From Phallusia mammillata (taxonomy: Eukaryota > Chordata > Ascidiacea > Phlebobranchia > Ascidiidae), in assembly GCA_003260075.1 (NCBI GenBank), contig QLIY01000316.1, positions 95,666 to 159,665 of the forward strand: 64,000 nucleotides of DNA, given 5' to 3'. Made by a program: the position numbers and the translations under genes. Positions 13,779-24,459 of this stretch are shown here, in pieces. The notes under the pieces are model-generated. The model saw nothing but the letters and a program-made list of their open reading frames with translations. It was not told where the DNA came from and searched no databases. How positions within the stretch are numbered: position 1 is the first letter of the stretch; the number at the start of each line of letters is the position of its first letter.

Positions 13779-15274
13779 CGATAATTCCATTCCAACACAG
13801 CAGTGCACCGCAATGTGCCAAACTCGTACTCTCTTGCAAGCAAGTGCTGGATACCAGAATGGTGTTTCACATTATATTTTTGAATTTTTTTGGTTCCAAA
13901 CGCCATTTTATTTTGCGCAATTTTGTTTGTTTGTTTTTGTTTTAATAACGTCCTTTTCTGATAAACTCTAAATCATTTTAAATCAGTATGTAAGACGAGT
14001 AATTGATTTTTTTTAAAGTATGATGCACTTGTTGAAGAAAAATCGTTTTCTTGTCAAAACATTTGCTAAATTGAATGCTCTGTTTTAAATAACACCTTCC
14101 CAGTACTTATAATAGCTATTGCTCATTATCTTGAAGGTATTATTGCATCACACACATATATTGGGCGTCATATTAGCACCATACTTTTTTCTAAAACGAA
14201 AACACCTAAATTTTGACCATCGATAAGGAATATCAACCCGAATTAACCAAATAATTCAGTGATTCCCAACTTTTTTCGACCAATTGCGTCCCTAAAATAT
14301 TACATAGTAGATGCTGAACCACAAAAATATCATTTAAAATTGCGTCTTTCATCAACTTCACAGGTTATATTCGCAGAGCGTATAAGTGTATATTGACATA
14401 CCACATGTACAAATTTAAGTAAAGTCCCCAAGTTTTAAAATCCCTCCTTGGTTAGGAACCACTGCAATAATTCATTGGAACACAGATTGAAATAGAAAAA
14501 CAAAACAAAAAAAACAAATTATTTATGTTTTTATGACTAAGTCATCTTCATTTATTTTCGTTCCATCCAAATCAGGGTAAGCCCCTCTGAGGGTTGTACG
14601 TCATTCAAAGCGACTATGTGCATGACGTCATGGTGCCTTAATTGTTATGCCACAATGTGGATTCTGCCTTGGAGAAAGACGTATGACGTGTGTTTCCTTA
14701 CAAGTGTGTTTTGTTTCGTTTTATGCACGACGCATAAAAACGTCAGAAAGATGTGAACTTCAGTAATAATATTTTTGACTTGATTTAAGTCTTGGTGCAT
14801 TTTTATGTTTACCACAAACAAGGATAATGCTTTTACCCTTTTACATAAACCTGAAGACAGAAATTCGGTTTAACGTTTGGTCCAAATTTGGCAATAAAAC
14901 TAATAAAACTTAAAGTCTGTCTTTTTGTCGCACACTTTCCAACGCACCATACCAAAGTCATTCAAACATGCAAATTTTATGTTTTTTTTTTCTTAATCGA
15001 ACAAGATGTGTATTTCTTCGTTGCCATAGTTTCATCACGTGTGTCGTATCGCCTGTATGACGTAATTATGTTCCTCATTTTTTCCATCGTGTATATTTTT
15101 ATGATTTTCACCAACGGAAGCAGATGTAAGACTTCGTGGTCCCATATCGGTATGATGTTTTTCGTTTGTGTCAATTTTTAAGGTTTTAATATTTCTGTTA
15201 TTTTTTTCGCTACAGCGATGTGCTGTACAGGAGCACCTCATTACGATAATATCCTCATAATTTTCAAAAAAAAA

Positions 15275-15363
<89 letters not shown>

Positions 15364-16283
15364 CGCCATTTTGTTTTTGTGCATGCAGTATTTACAAAAA
15401 CGCGCTTCAAATTGTTCAAATTGATTATGTTCAGTATCAACGTTCAGCACTTTTGCGTTGCAATCGTTCCAACCAATGAATGTTTAAAGCTCTTTGAACT
15501 ATTTACCCTATTTCAACAACCGTTAATGTCACGATTTTTAAAGCCTTTATGCTGTAGCACAGTGGTTCTCAAACTTTTTTATTGCGACGCCTCTGGAAAA
15601 GTTTTCTGGACTTGCACCAGCAAATAAAAGTTAATTAAGATACTTATTATTAAAATTGTGTTTATTGATACAACAACAAAAAGTTACGAAACGGAAATAT
15701 TCTGGGGGGGGGGGGGGGGGGGGGGGGCTGTAGCATATAAGCATATAGGCAACTGCTAACTTCAAAACATTGTGTGTAACAATGCCCAAAATTTTTGACC
15801 AAGACTTTAATATCAATAACACGACCCACTTTGGATTAATTCAGTTTATATGTTGTGTTATGCAGATAATTTGCAATTTGGCGATTCCCTAAATTCCATG
15901 TTTTAAGTGCCTTGTATATTGTCTGTAAAAGTTAACAGCAATAATTAGTTTTCATTGTGCGTTGTCTGTCTGTATGTGTGCGTCGGTGTATATTAAAACA
16001 ATGCCAAACATGACTGTTCGTCTTTTTTTACCTTCCCAAACAGGCAATTCTTGTTAGTTGTGCAGATATAAATTTATTAGCAGAAGAAACCATATCAGTG
16101 TAGCAAAGAGTAATAAAAATGTGCGGCATCTTTTTAGGAACAGTTACCAGTTAAGATGGCCGGGGTTAGAACATATGTCATGTGTCACAATAACTGATAT
16201 TCCATTCTGTTCCCAGCAGGGTATTTTGAACAAAAATTAGGCAATCCTGCACCCATCTAATAAAATCAGATGTCTTGCTTTGT
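13779..16283. other. Non-coding spacer after PLD
   Basis: No exon is recognised on either strand. It holds the PLD 3' flank, a decayed hAT MITE (14257-14464), G-runs at 15275-15361 (87) and 15704-15727 (24), and a hAT-type left end (cagtggttctcaaact) at about 15560. Apparent reading frames here are short or consist of homopolymer translation. Confidence 0.6.
14257..14464. mobile_element. hAT-type MITE with near-perfect target duplication
   Basis: The left end is cagtgattcccaactttt and the right end ggttaggaaccactg. Flanking octamers aaataatt (14249-14256) and caataatt (14465-14472) match at seven of eight bases. The 208-bp element has no coding capacity. Confidence 0.75.
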
Positions 16284-16356
16284 TGCCAAGATGGCTGAGT
16301 GGTTAGCGCAACTGCCTTGTTTTTACAAGGTTGTGGGTTCTAATCCCATCTTGGTC
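16284..16356 (+). tRNA. tRNA-like sequence (probably a tRNA pseudogene or SINE head)
   Basis: An A-box-like TGGCTGAGTGGTTAGC and a B-box-like GGTTCTAATCC lie at the spacing of a tRNA gene, and the ends GCCAAGA/TCTTGGT can pair. A hairpin CCTTG-TTTTTA-CAAGG takes the anticodon-arm position, but its loop is six bases and the gap from the D stem is too long. No anticodon can be assigned. The B box has T where R is expected. The D arm is closest to the Leu/Ser style. A run of T follows at 16358-16364. Confidence 0.45.
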
Positions 16357-17251
16357 GTTTTTGTTTCCTTGCTCGGACCCAGTGATTCCCGATGGGTTGA
16401 ACTAAATTGAAGTCACACGTCTAAAATGAAAAATGATCCAACAGTCTTGCAATAATACAGGCAGCTCGACAGCGGACCCATTGTGAGCGTAGCACATTCA
16501 GGCGTTGCCCGCCCACCGAGAATCAAAATGAAACAAAAACATCAACAGTATAGGCTACCGTATCAAAGACCAAAAAGTTAAACACAAATGATAGAAATAT
16601 ACGTGAATGCGGTAGATTTCCCAAATGCGTAGTTACTGTAAGCGAACCGCCTTAGAAATCTAAACCAAAAAAACTGAGACCTAAATACTACACCTTACTT
16701 CACTTATCAAACTATGCACCTCAGCTATTTGCAAGTTGATTACTACATTTGAAATCCGCTTCCGTTCCGCCAATTCGTGATAAAAAGCAGCTAAATGCAC
16801 TAATAAACGATACTGTGTTGGTGTGTATATTAAAAAACAAAAAAGCGGTTCTCAGAGGAAATGACTGACCAGTTGCAGCAGTGGAAACCAAAATAGGGTA
16901 ATCGCAACAGTGTAGCCATAACTATTGAACAAACCACTATTGAGTCAGGCGACAATTCTTTTTTTCTGCCGACAAGGATTTGTGTAACAATGGCAAATAC
17001 TATAACGTTTTTGATTGTGATTTTAGCAGGTTTGCCGAATATACTACGTGGCGCTTGTAGCCTGGGGGGAAATAATGGCAATTTTCTAAGCTTTGTAAGG
17101 TTTAACGATTAGGTATTAGAGCAAATACCTTTGTATTGATAAAATTACCATCGTTGCATTCAAGTGTTCTTTGCTTTTTGTGCAGGACATTGTTTTTAAA
17201 AGTGCATGTACAGTACAAGGTTTTCCGTCAAAAAACGGGCTGTGGTTATTT
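16357..17251. other. Non-coding spacer before the first SLC22 gene
   Basis: No gene is recognised. Weak hAT-like fragments occur near 16.85 kb (gcggttctcagagg). Reading frames on both strands lack conserved motifs. Confidence 0.5.
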
Positions 17252-17375
17252 GGTCACAAGTGAGTAAAAACAGCTGATCAACTGTAGTGATTCTGAGATT
17301 GTTTTCACTCTGCACGTGCAGCGAGTAAAACAAACAGACAGAAACAATTAGCTAGCCGCCAGTGTGTGGCCTTCA
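17252..17375 (+). promoter_or_regulatory. Conserved proximal upstream region of SLC22 copy 1
   Basis: This segment is shared with 24320-24459 upstream of the second SLC22 gene, whereas most other non-coding DNA of the pair has diverged. Shared blocks are agtaaa-acagctgat, a palindromic CACGTG E-box (17313-17318), an aacaaacagacagaaacaatt-like run, and gtgtggccttca directly before ATG. This suggests retained promoter or 5' UTR function. The factor involved is not known. Confidence 0.55.
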
Positions 17376-20300
17376 ATGGACATTGACGACTGCTATGCAA
17401 AGGTCGTCGGTACGTTTGGAAGATACCAAGTTTGGGTGTTTTGTGCTCACCTGGTTAACACGGTAAGTTTCTTTTGGTATGTCTTACGTTGCGTTTGAAT
17501 TACTCGAAAACTACGTTTATTTAAACTTTTGTGTAAAGAGGTTTCAAGGTCTTGTAATAAAATATTTTAAGATTGTCTTGGAGGTGGTGGCCTGTGGCTA
17601 GGGTTGACATTTTTGTTGGGAAGCATTTACAAAACTATTATTATTTACCCAGATCAGAAAGGAATGGCCTATTTTTTGAGTTTTATCTTTTTCTTCCAAT
17701 GATTTGAATTCAGCATTATAAAAAATAAACGTGAATGTTCATATAGATGTATGTATTTTGTTTGCAGCTGATATTATGCCCTCAAACATTTCTACTGGTT
17801 TTTATTGGTGCAAAGCCTTGCGAAGTCAACTCAACAAATCCTCATGTCGATAACAGAAGCTTCATAGCCGTTGAGGTAAACTTGCCATTTGAAATTTTAC
17901 CTAATGATAAGTTTCAAATAAAACTTGGTTTGATCAATTTTGTAATACAGTACTTGTAAGCAGGTTTTTTTTAAGGTTTGGTTTGGGTGACCGCTAAGTA
18001 GTTTTAAGAGACCGCAAGTGTTTCATTTAAATACCCAAAAATAGCCATATTTGCTTAAACGAATTATTTATTAGGCTACTGGCAAATTTTGGGAAACCGC
18101 TGGAAAACACCTTAAAAAAACACTGCTTGTAAGATTTGTTTAAGAACAGGCTTCGCAATAACTTTGTGCAAAGTAACAAATTTGTGACATTTTTTGTAAA
18201 CAACTCATAATTCTGTATTGACATGACTAGCACCTTGCATCTTGCTCTTTCAGTGGGATTTATTGGACAGAGCATGGATTGAAGACATCATACAATCAAT
18301 GTATTTCGTTGGTTTTCTTATAGGAGTTGTTATTTTTGGTCAATTGTCAGACAGATTTGGCCGCCGAGTTGTTATGCTTGCTGGTAAGTAAAATTGTACA
18401 AAAAAATTAATTTTGTGGAAAAAAGTTGTAAAATTGTGGAATTTTTTTATATAAGTTTCAAATTACTTAAATCATTTACCTTCTGTGGACAAGAAGGTCA
18501 ATAACAAATACCAATATTTAAAACAGAATCAAAAATAGTTTGTAAAAATTTAATTTTCAGTTTGGAAACTGTTGTATTTTTTTGTTTAAATATTGAAACA
18601 CAGTTCCCATTTGTATGTAATAGAGGTTTTTTACTGCCGGTTGCATTTTGAATGCATGTTTTAAACAACAAACAAACATAAATACTTTGGAATACAGATC
18701 TGTTCATAAGTTTGATCATGAAAATAACAATCTTTATAAAACAAGTGTAAATGAAGTGGCCCTTCATTTCACTGATGATGGCATGAGCATTTACCAAAAT
18801 CTTTGAACAATAAAGCATGTTGGTTTTTATGTCTATTTGGGCCGTTTTTTCATCATTAAACAAGAATGTTTTACATAAAATATGTATAGTTTTTGAATAA
18901 GAATTGTGTGCAGTGTTAATAAACCATTTTGTTTAGGTTTCCATATGCTAGTACCTGTGAGTTTGATGTCCGGATACAGCTTTAGTTGGCAATCATTTGC
19001 AGCTACTAGATTTGGTGTTGGCTTTCTAATGGGTGGGGCAGCCTTAGTACAGTTTATTTACACACAGGAAATGATTGGTCGCAAATGGTGGGCTTACACA
19101 GGTACATATGTTTACTTGTACAGTGCTTTCAAGTTTACAGTATATTTGTTTAATATCGAATAAAAAACTAAAATTAAAAAAAATTAAATTACATAAATTT
19201 CAAATTGGAAATACAAAAAAATTTGTTCAATAACAAGTCCAATTTGCTGAACTTTTTCATGTTTTTAAACAGTGCCAGACAGCAATTTTGGGTCATTATG
19301 CAAATAAAACAAAATTAAACTAAATTGTGCTTAACATAAAAGCGGGGCAACACAATGAACATCAAAACAGACGTGATGCTTTCAGCGTGCTACAGGCACC
19401 TGCTCAAAGATTAGAGGCCCAATCATTCGTTATTGCGCGGTGTTTTCGTTGCGTTGTAACATGCTTGCGTTTCATTCTTTTTTCCTTTATTTATCATGCA
19501 CTGTTCTAGTCGCATTCAGTGTTATTTACCCTGATGAAGACGACCTGTGTAGGACGTCGAAACGTCGGAATAAATTACATTTGCCAGAAGAGCTCTACAA
19601 ACTTGATATTATGTCTGGCAGCAGACTTGATAAAAGCCTGTTATTATTTTTTTTCCAAAAATTGTCAGTTTAAATTCAAAGTTTACCTCGTTTTAAATGC
19701 TGTACTATGATTTCAAAAAGGTTTATATGTTGCAAGGACTTTTGGGAAGTGCTACATTTGCAGTTGGGATCATGTTGATCTCTTGGACAGCATTTTACAT
19801 TACCCCATGGCGTCTACTCACAAGAACTATTGCCTATCTGCAGATTTTTCCAACACTTTGTATATGGTATGCTTGTAACATCGAAAGTACAAACTAGCAT
19901 GTGGTCTTATCTAAACTGATTGCAAAACAGCATCTTAATGTGAACATACATATGTATTTGGTAATTGCATGATCCGTTTATTGCTTAGGGATAAACCACA
20001 AAGACAATTGTCATAATAATGGCACAAAACATTGAACATTTGTTATGCGATTTACTGGATTAGTCTGTCTCCCCAAACATGTATTTCAAGTTAATAGTTA
20101 TATGCTATACGTTTGTGGTTATATGCCATTACCATTGAATAATGAAAAATTAAAAAAACAAAACAAGGGTACTAGCTCTCAGAGATCAGAAATGGTGCAA
20201 GTAGCTCATTGTCAAATTGTTGTTGAGCATTTATTGTTTGTCAAACAAGAACAGGGTGAACCAACCCTGTTTATATTTTTTTCCCTTTATTGCAGGACAT

Positions 20301-23105
20301 TGTGTGAGTCTCCACGTTGGTTATATTCTAAAGGAAGATTAGTTGAAGCCGAAATGCTCTTGGGGGGGGGGGGAATAAGTTTAAATCAAAGTAAAAGTTA
20401 GAATCGACTGTTTTCATTGCTAAACAATAGCGTTTATTGCATGACAACTAACAAAAATGCGGGGGGGGGGATGAACCAACCCTGTTTATATATTTTTTCC
20501 TTTATTGCAGGACATTGTGTGAGTCTCCGCGTTGGTTATATTCTAAAGGAAGATTAGTTGAAGCCGAAATGCTCTTGGTCAAAATGGCAAAACGCAATGG
20601 TGTCAAGGACCCAGGTATACACTTTGTTCACAAATCCCTTGTTGATGTACTCATATGATATTGATTTAGTGACAAATATATTTACTTCAGATGTGTTGTT
20701 ATGCAGGGGGGGGGGACAATTTTGCACAACTAGCTAAAATCCTGCAATGAACTTTCGTTTTTCTGAAATACACATTTAGGCTTAAGGACCGCAAGCCCTC
20801 GAAATTATGGCAAAGGGACTGTTTGGAAGAAATAATGAAAAAGTTTGAGAACCACTGGCATAAACGATCCAAACAAAACCTTAACACTTAAACAGCAGTG
20901 AATGTATGATTCGGTCTTGCAAGTAAAGTCACATAAACACACTCTACCATGCTTGGGCTTTTTCGAATATTATTCGAATTACATGTCTTTGCAGTTTGGT
21001 CAAATATTCATGAATACAAATACTTTTTATTCAAGTAGCTGTCACTCAAAAATTACCAAAGTATTTATGAAATGGAGTACAGTCATACAGGGTTCATACA
21101 GTACTTGAATACTGGACGGGTGTATTTTACCCCATGTCTGCTCCCCACAACAAGTACAGCTTGCCAAAAATTACCATGTACTCACAAAAAAGGGTGCTGT
21201 TGGAAGCATGCGGGAAACACTCCGCAGGTATTAAGGTGCATAAAAAAACATAAAACAGTTTGTAGTTTTGATCATAAATTAATTTACCAAGGATTTTGAA
21301 AAGGATGCCAGAATTCCTCCAACTCTTGATGACATTGATGAGGAACCCATGGCCACATTTCGAACCACTGTGGGAAACAGCTCAGGTGTGTATATGTACA
21401 CTGTAGAGAAACTGGCTGCAATCATCATCTTACCCAATAGGCCACAGACCAGTTTGCCACTCGACTTTTCTGAAACAGGCAACAAAACTAAGAGTGGCTG
21501 CAATGCATATGCACGATAAAATCCAACTTTGTTCACACAACTTCTGAAAAAATGCATTCTATGACAAACTAAGTGACTACAAACGAAAAGTTGGTGCATA
21601 TTGTCTCCACAATTATTAGTTTAGAATATTTTATGTCTATTACCTTTGTTTTGAAAAGCCATGATTGCAAGGGAAAATAAACCACTGAATATGAAGCAAG
21701 TCACCAAGAGTCGTTTTCTTCCACACCTACATAAATAACAAGTCATACTAATGGATGAAATATAGACCTAAACAGTGACCACAGAGTCTTTTCAAACAAA
21801 AAACATTTAAGAAAGTGTGTTTCACCACATAAAAATAGAGGAAACTTGGGAAAAAACATTCTGGTCAGACCAAAAACTATTTGTACAATGTTTCCTAATC
21901 TACCAGATTAAATAAACACGAAACATATGTTTTGTCCTTGCTATATCAGTATTTACCACATCCTGTTTATAGTCAGAAGGCAAAACAGCAATGCAGGAAA
22001 TTCAACAAGTCCTTGCAGGCCCTCACTCAGGTAAAGATTTTTGCTTATGTCACTTGCAGCCAAAGCGAGTGCATAATAAATAAAACTGTTTACAAACCTG
22101 TAAAATAGAATTGAGATAATGTGAACATGGATGGCAATATAACTACTTTAAATTGTGATCATGATATCGCACACTTACCATAAATATGCCATTATAAAAG
22201 CTCTTTTTCTTGTTTCAATATTTCCTAGAAGATCAATCAGGGTGTAATGTTGATTTATCTTATCAATCTTTTTACGAAGGTTTATAACTGCAAAGCAACA
22301 AAAAACAACCTTACTTAAATTGTACAAACATGACAGATGCATAACAACACATCTGAAGTAAATATATTTGTCACTAAATCAATATATTTTATGNCAAAAA
22401 AAAATTGCCTCACGGACCCCTAAAGGACCACAGACCCCAGTTTGAGAGCCGCTGGTTTATACTATTTTTTTAGATGAATATATTTTCTAAGTTTTTAAAT
22501 CGACTGATTTTGTTTAAAACGTGTTTCTATGTTTAAAATGTTTATGTAATTGTTGTTCTGACTTCTGTAGATTTCTTACAACTCCTACTTGGCTTACTCT
22601 ATGTTTGGTTTTGCTGGAGTCTCTGCTGGAATTCTAGCTATGCTTTTGCCTGAAACTCTGGGCCGAAAACCACCAGATACTTTTGACGATGTGCTAAAGC
22701 AATTAAACAAAGGAAAGCCAGATGATGTTCATTTCCCAATCACCACAATGTTTAAAAATCATATTTCAAACGGAAATGATCAAGTGAGTGGAATAATATT
22801 GTTTTATGCTACTGTATGTGTGTTTGCATGCATTCTTACATTTTTTAAGCAAGTGATACATACACTGACAGGTTGCAGATAAGAGGCAATATTATTTCAA
22901 CTAAATTCAGAGTTAAAGTGGTATGTCCCAGTATATTTGTCAAGCTCAGAAAGTTTTTTGACAACTTTTTGTTACTTCGTTACATAAACTTATAAAGGAC
23001 TACTTATGGAGGTGATTTTTTTTTCATGGATTTTGTTTTGTTTAATAGATAAAACTTCTGGTTCCATCTGAAAGTGAAGAAGGGGACGTAACAGAAATGA
23101 CATGA
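17376..23105 (+). CDS. SLC22-type organic ion transporter, copy 1 (contains an inverted four-exon block)
   Basis: Major-facilitator transporter of the organic cation/carnitine type, expected in the plasma membrane. Plus-strand exons: 17376-17462 ([20 protein letters not shown]), 17768-17875, 18254-18383, 18937-19101, 19737-19866, 20511-20614, 22571-22783, 23049-23105. Minus-strand exons, in order of use: 22179-22287, 21957-22097, 21644-21726, 21288-21469. If the block is turned over, the lengths sum to 1509 nt, 502 aa, and every exon equals its counterpart in copy 2. Visible signatures are [10 protein letters not shown] near residue 95 (MFS motif A), [11 protein letters not shown] near 211, [13 protein letters not shown] and [12 protein letters not shown]. 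The loop after the first membrane segment is shorter than in vertebrate family members. As drawn here the gene could not give one transcript. The substrate is unknown. Confidence 0.9.
19522..19577 (+). ncRNA. Minimal hammerhead-like ribozyme motif in a repeat
   Basis: The core CTGATGA (19531-19537) is followed by a long hairpin: GACG..CCT, loop GTGT, AGG..CGTC, ending at 19558. Then comes GAAA-CG-TC (19559-19566), where helix III would be reduced to one A-U pair around a CG loop. Flanks ttatttacc and ggaataaat can partly pair as helix I. Hammerhead variants with almost no helix III are known from Penelope-like retroelements. One extra A lies between the core and helix II. A degenerate relative with similar downstream sequence lies at about 48620-48725. 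Confidence 0.45.
20296..20510 (+). repeat. Truncated duplicate of SLC22 copy 1 exon 6
   Basis: Exon start 20296-20361 is cut by a G-run (20362-20373). About 90 bp of unrelated sequence and a second G-run (20461-20470) follow, then the intron end and the full exon (20511-20614). It is a haplotype or contig-end duplicate. Confidence 0.8.
20660..22393 (-). other. Inverted block inside SLC22 copy 1
   Basis: The intron sequence at about 20660-20705 reappears as its reverse complement at about 22335-22382, directly beside the N at 22394. Between them, exons 7-10 of the transporter lie on the minus strand in reverse order. Flipping the block restores collinearity with copy 2. A G-run lies at 20706-20715. 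The orientation error could be in the assembly or in the chromosome; the N and the G-run favour the assembly. Confidence 0.85.
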
Positions 23106-24250
23106 TCAGTATTAAATAAAATTTTTGTTATCCTAATGCTTGAATTATTGTAGGTACTAAAAAGTTTTTGTGTTAGGTATGTCAAGTATTTTTATTGGTT
23201 TTAGAATTATTATATGGTACATTGTGCACATACATTGTGCAATATGTGTGAATGTTTATTGCCTTACTGACAATTTCATACATTTTCGCGCTAAGTGTAA
23301 TAATTTTGTTTGTGTGACATTTTTGATTTTTCCGAGTGTTGACATTTTTCAGAGTGTTGTTAGAATTTGTTTTTGTTTTTGTAGTACAAACCAAATTTTA
23401 CCCCCCCCCCTTTCCGAGTGTTGACATTTTTCAGAGTGTTGTTAGAATTTGTTTTTGTAGTACAAACCAAATTTTTGTGAACAACAACTTACCTTTAATG
23501 GAGTGCAGTACTTAATCTGAAGACCTGTTCCATAGCATGTATTATTATGTACCTATTGCACCTAATTTGCAACATGAGTTAAATTTCTTGCCTTGTAACT
23601 TATCCAACACAGACTGTCGGTTTTACCTATGTGTATTATGTTACATACAATTTGCTTTAGCTAGTACCAGTGGTTTAGAATGATTTATTTCGTTTTCCCA
23701 AAATGTAATGTGTTTTTTTTAGTGTTTTACAATCATTTTTTGTGAGCATATGTATGTTGTGTCTTTCCAAGTGCACTCTATCCGAATTTTTGCTAAATTG
23801 TGTATTGTACCTGACTTTGCTCAAAGCAGTGGTTTTAAAATTATGTTTTGTGCATTCATGTGACATACCTACTTAAGTGTGTATTACATCCTTTATGACT
23901 CAACAAGATGGTATATAGATTTTGAATGAAAGCTGCTGAAGTGTAGCCTATTTGCTGTATAATCGAGGTAGTACATAAACACTGTACAGAACTTCAAGCA
24001 GTACAGGTTACAGACGTGTAAAAAACGTTTTATTCCAAACACTTCAATATTAGGCTACTTTGGAGGAAAGTTGAGTTTACTTTGGAGAAAGTAATGACTT
24101 CGAAATGGCCAATGGTGTAACTGTGAAGCAGTGATTCTCAAACGTGCCTCTCAGGGCCGCATGCGGCTCCCAACAACTTATTTTGCGAGTGTAGCTTTTG
24201 AAGTGATGATCGGTAGTGATTTTTTAAGTGTTGGCTTTTTTGCGGCTTCT

Positions 24251-24295
<45 letters not shown>

Positions 24296-24319
24296 AAAGT
24301 TTTAAGAACCGCCGGTGTA
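23106..24319. other. 3' flank of SLC22 copy 1 and intergenic spacer
   Basis: An AATAAA signal occurs just after the stop, near 23115. Short direct duplication flanks C10 at 23401-23410. A hAT-type element at about 24130-24319 (cagtgattctcaaacgtg left, agttttaagaaccgccgg right) contains C42 at 24252-24293. No gene is seen. Confidence 0.6.
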
Positions 24320-24459
24320 AAGGGTTTTCGGTCACGCGTGAGTAAACACAGCTGATTCAATCCCACTATTCAATTGCTTGTTGTGATTGTTTGTTCTGTG
24401 CACGTGTAGCGAGCAAAACAAACAAACAGAAACAATTTGCCGCCCGTGTGTGGCCTTCA
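24320..24459 (+). promoter_or_regulatory. Conserved proximal upstream region of SLC22 copy 2
   Basis: Counterpart of 17252-17375: agtaaacacagctgattcaa, CACGTG at 24401-24406, the aacaaacagaaacaatt-like run, and gtgtggccttca before ATG. The conservation between paralogues points to shared regulation. Confidence 0.55.

Noticed and set aside
15218-15450. Poly-Gly and poly-Pro frames on both strands
   Set aside because: They depend entirely on the G87 run; flanks show no splice or coding features.
16284-16356. Functional tRNA gene
   Set aside because: Anticodon loop size, D-to-anticodon spacing and the B-box purine are wrong for a working tRNA; kept as tRNA-like only.
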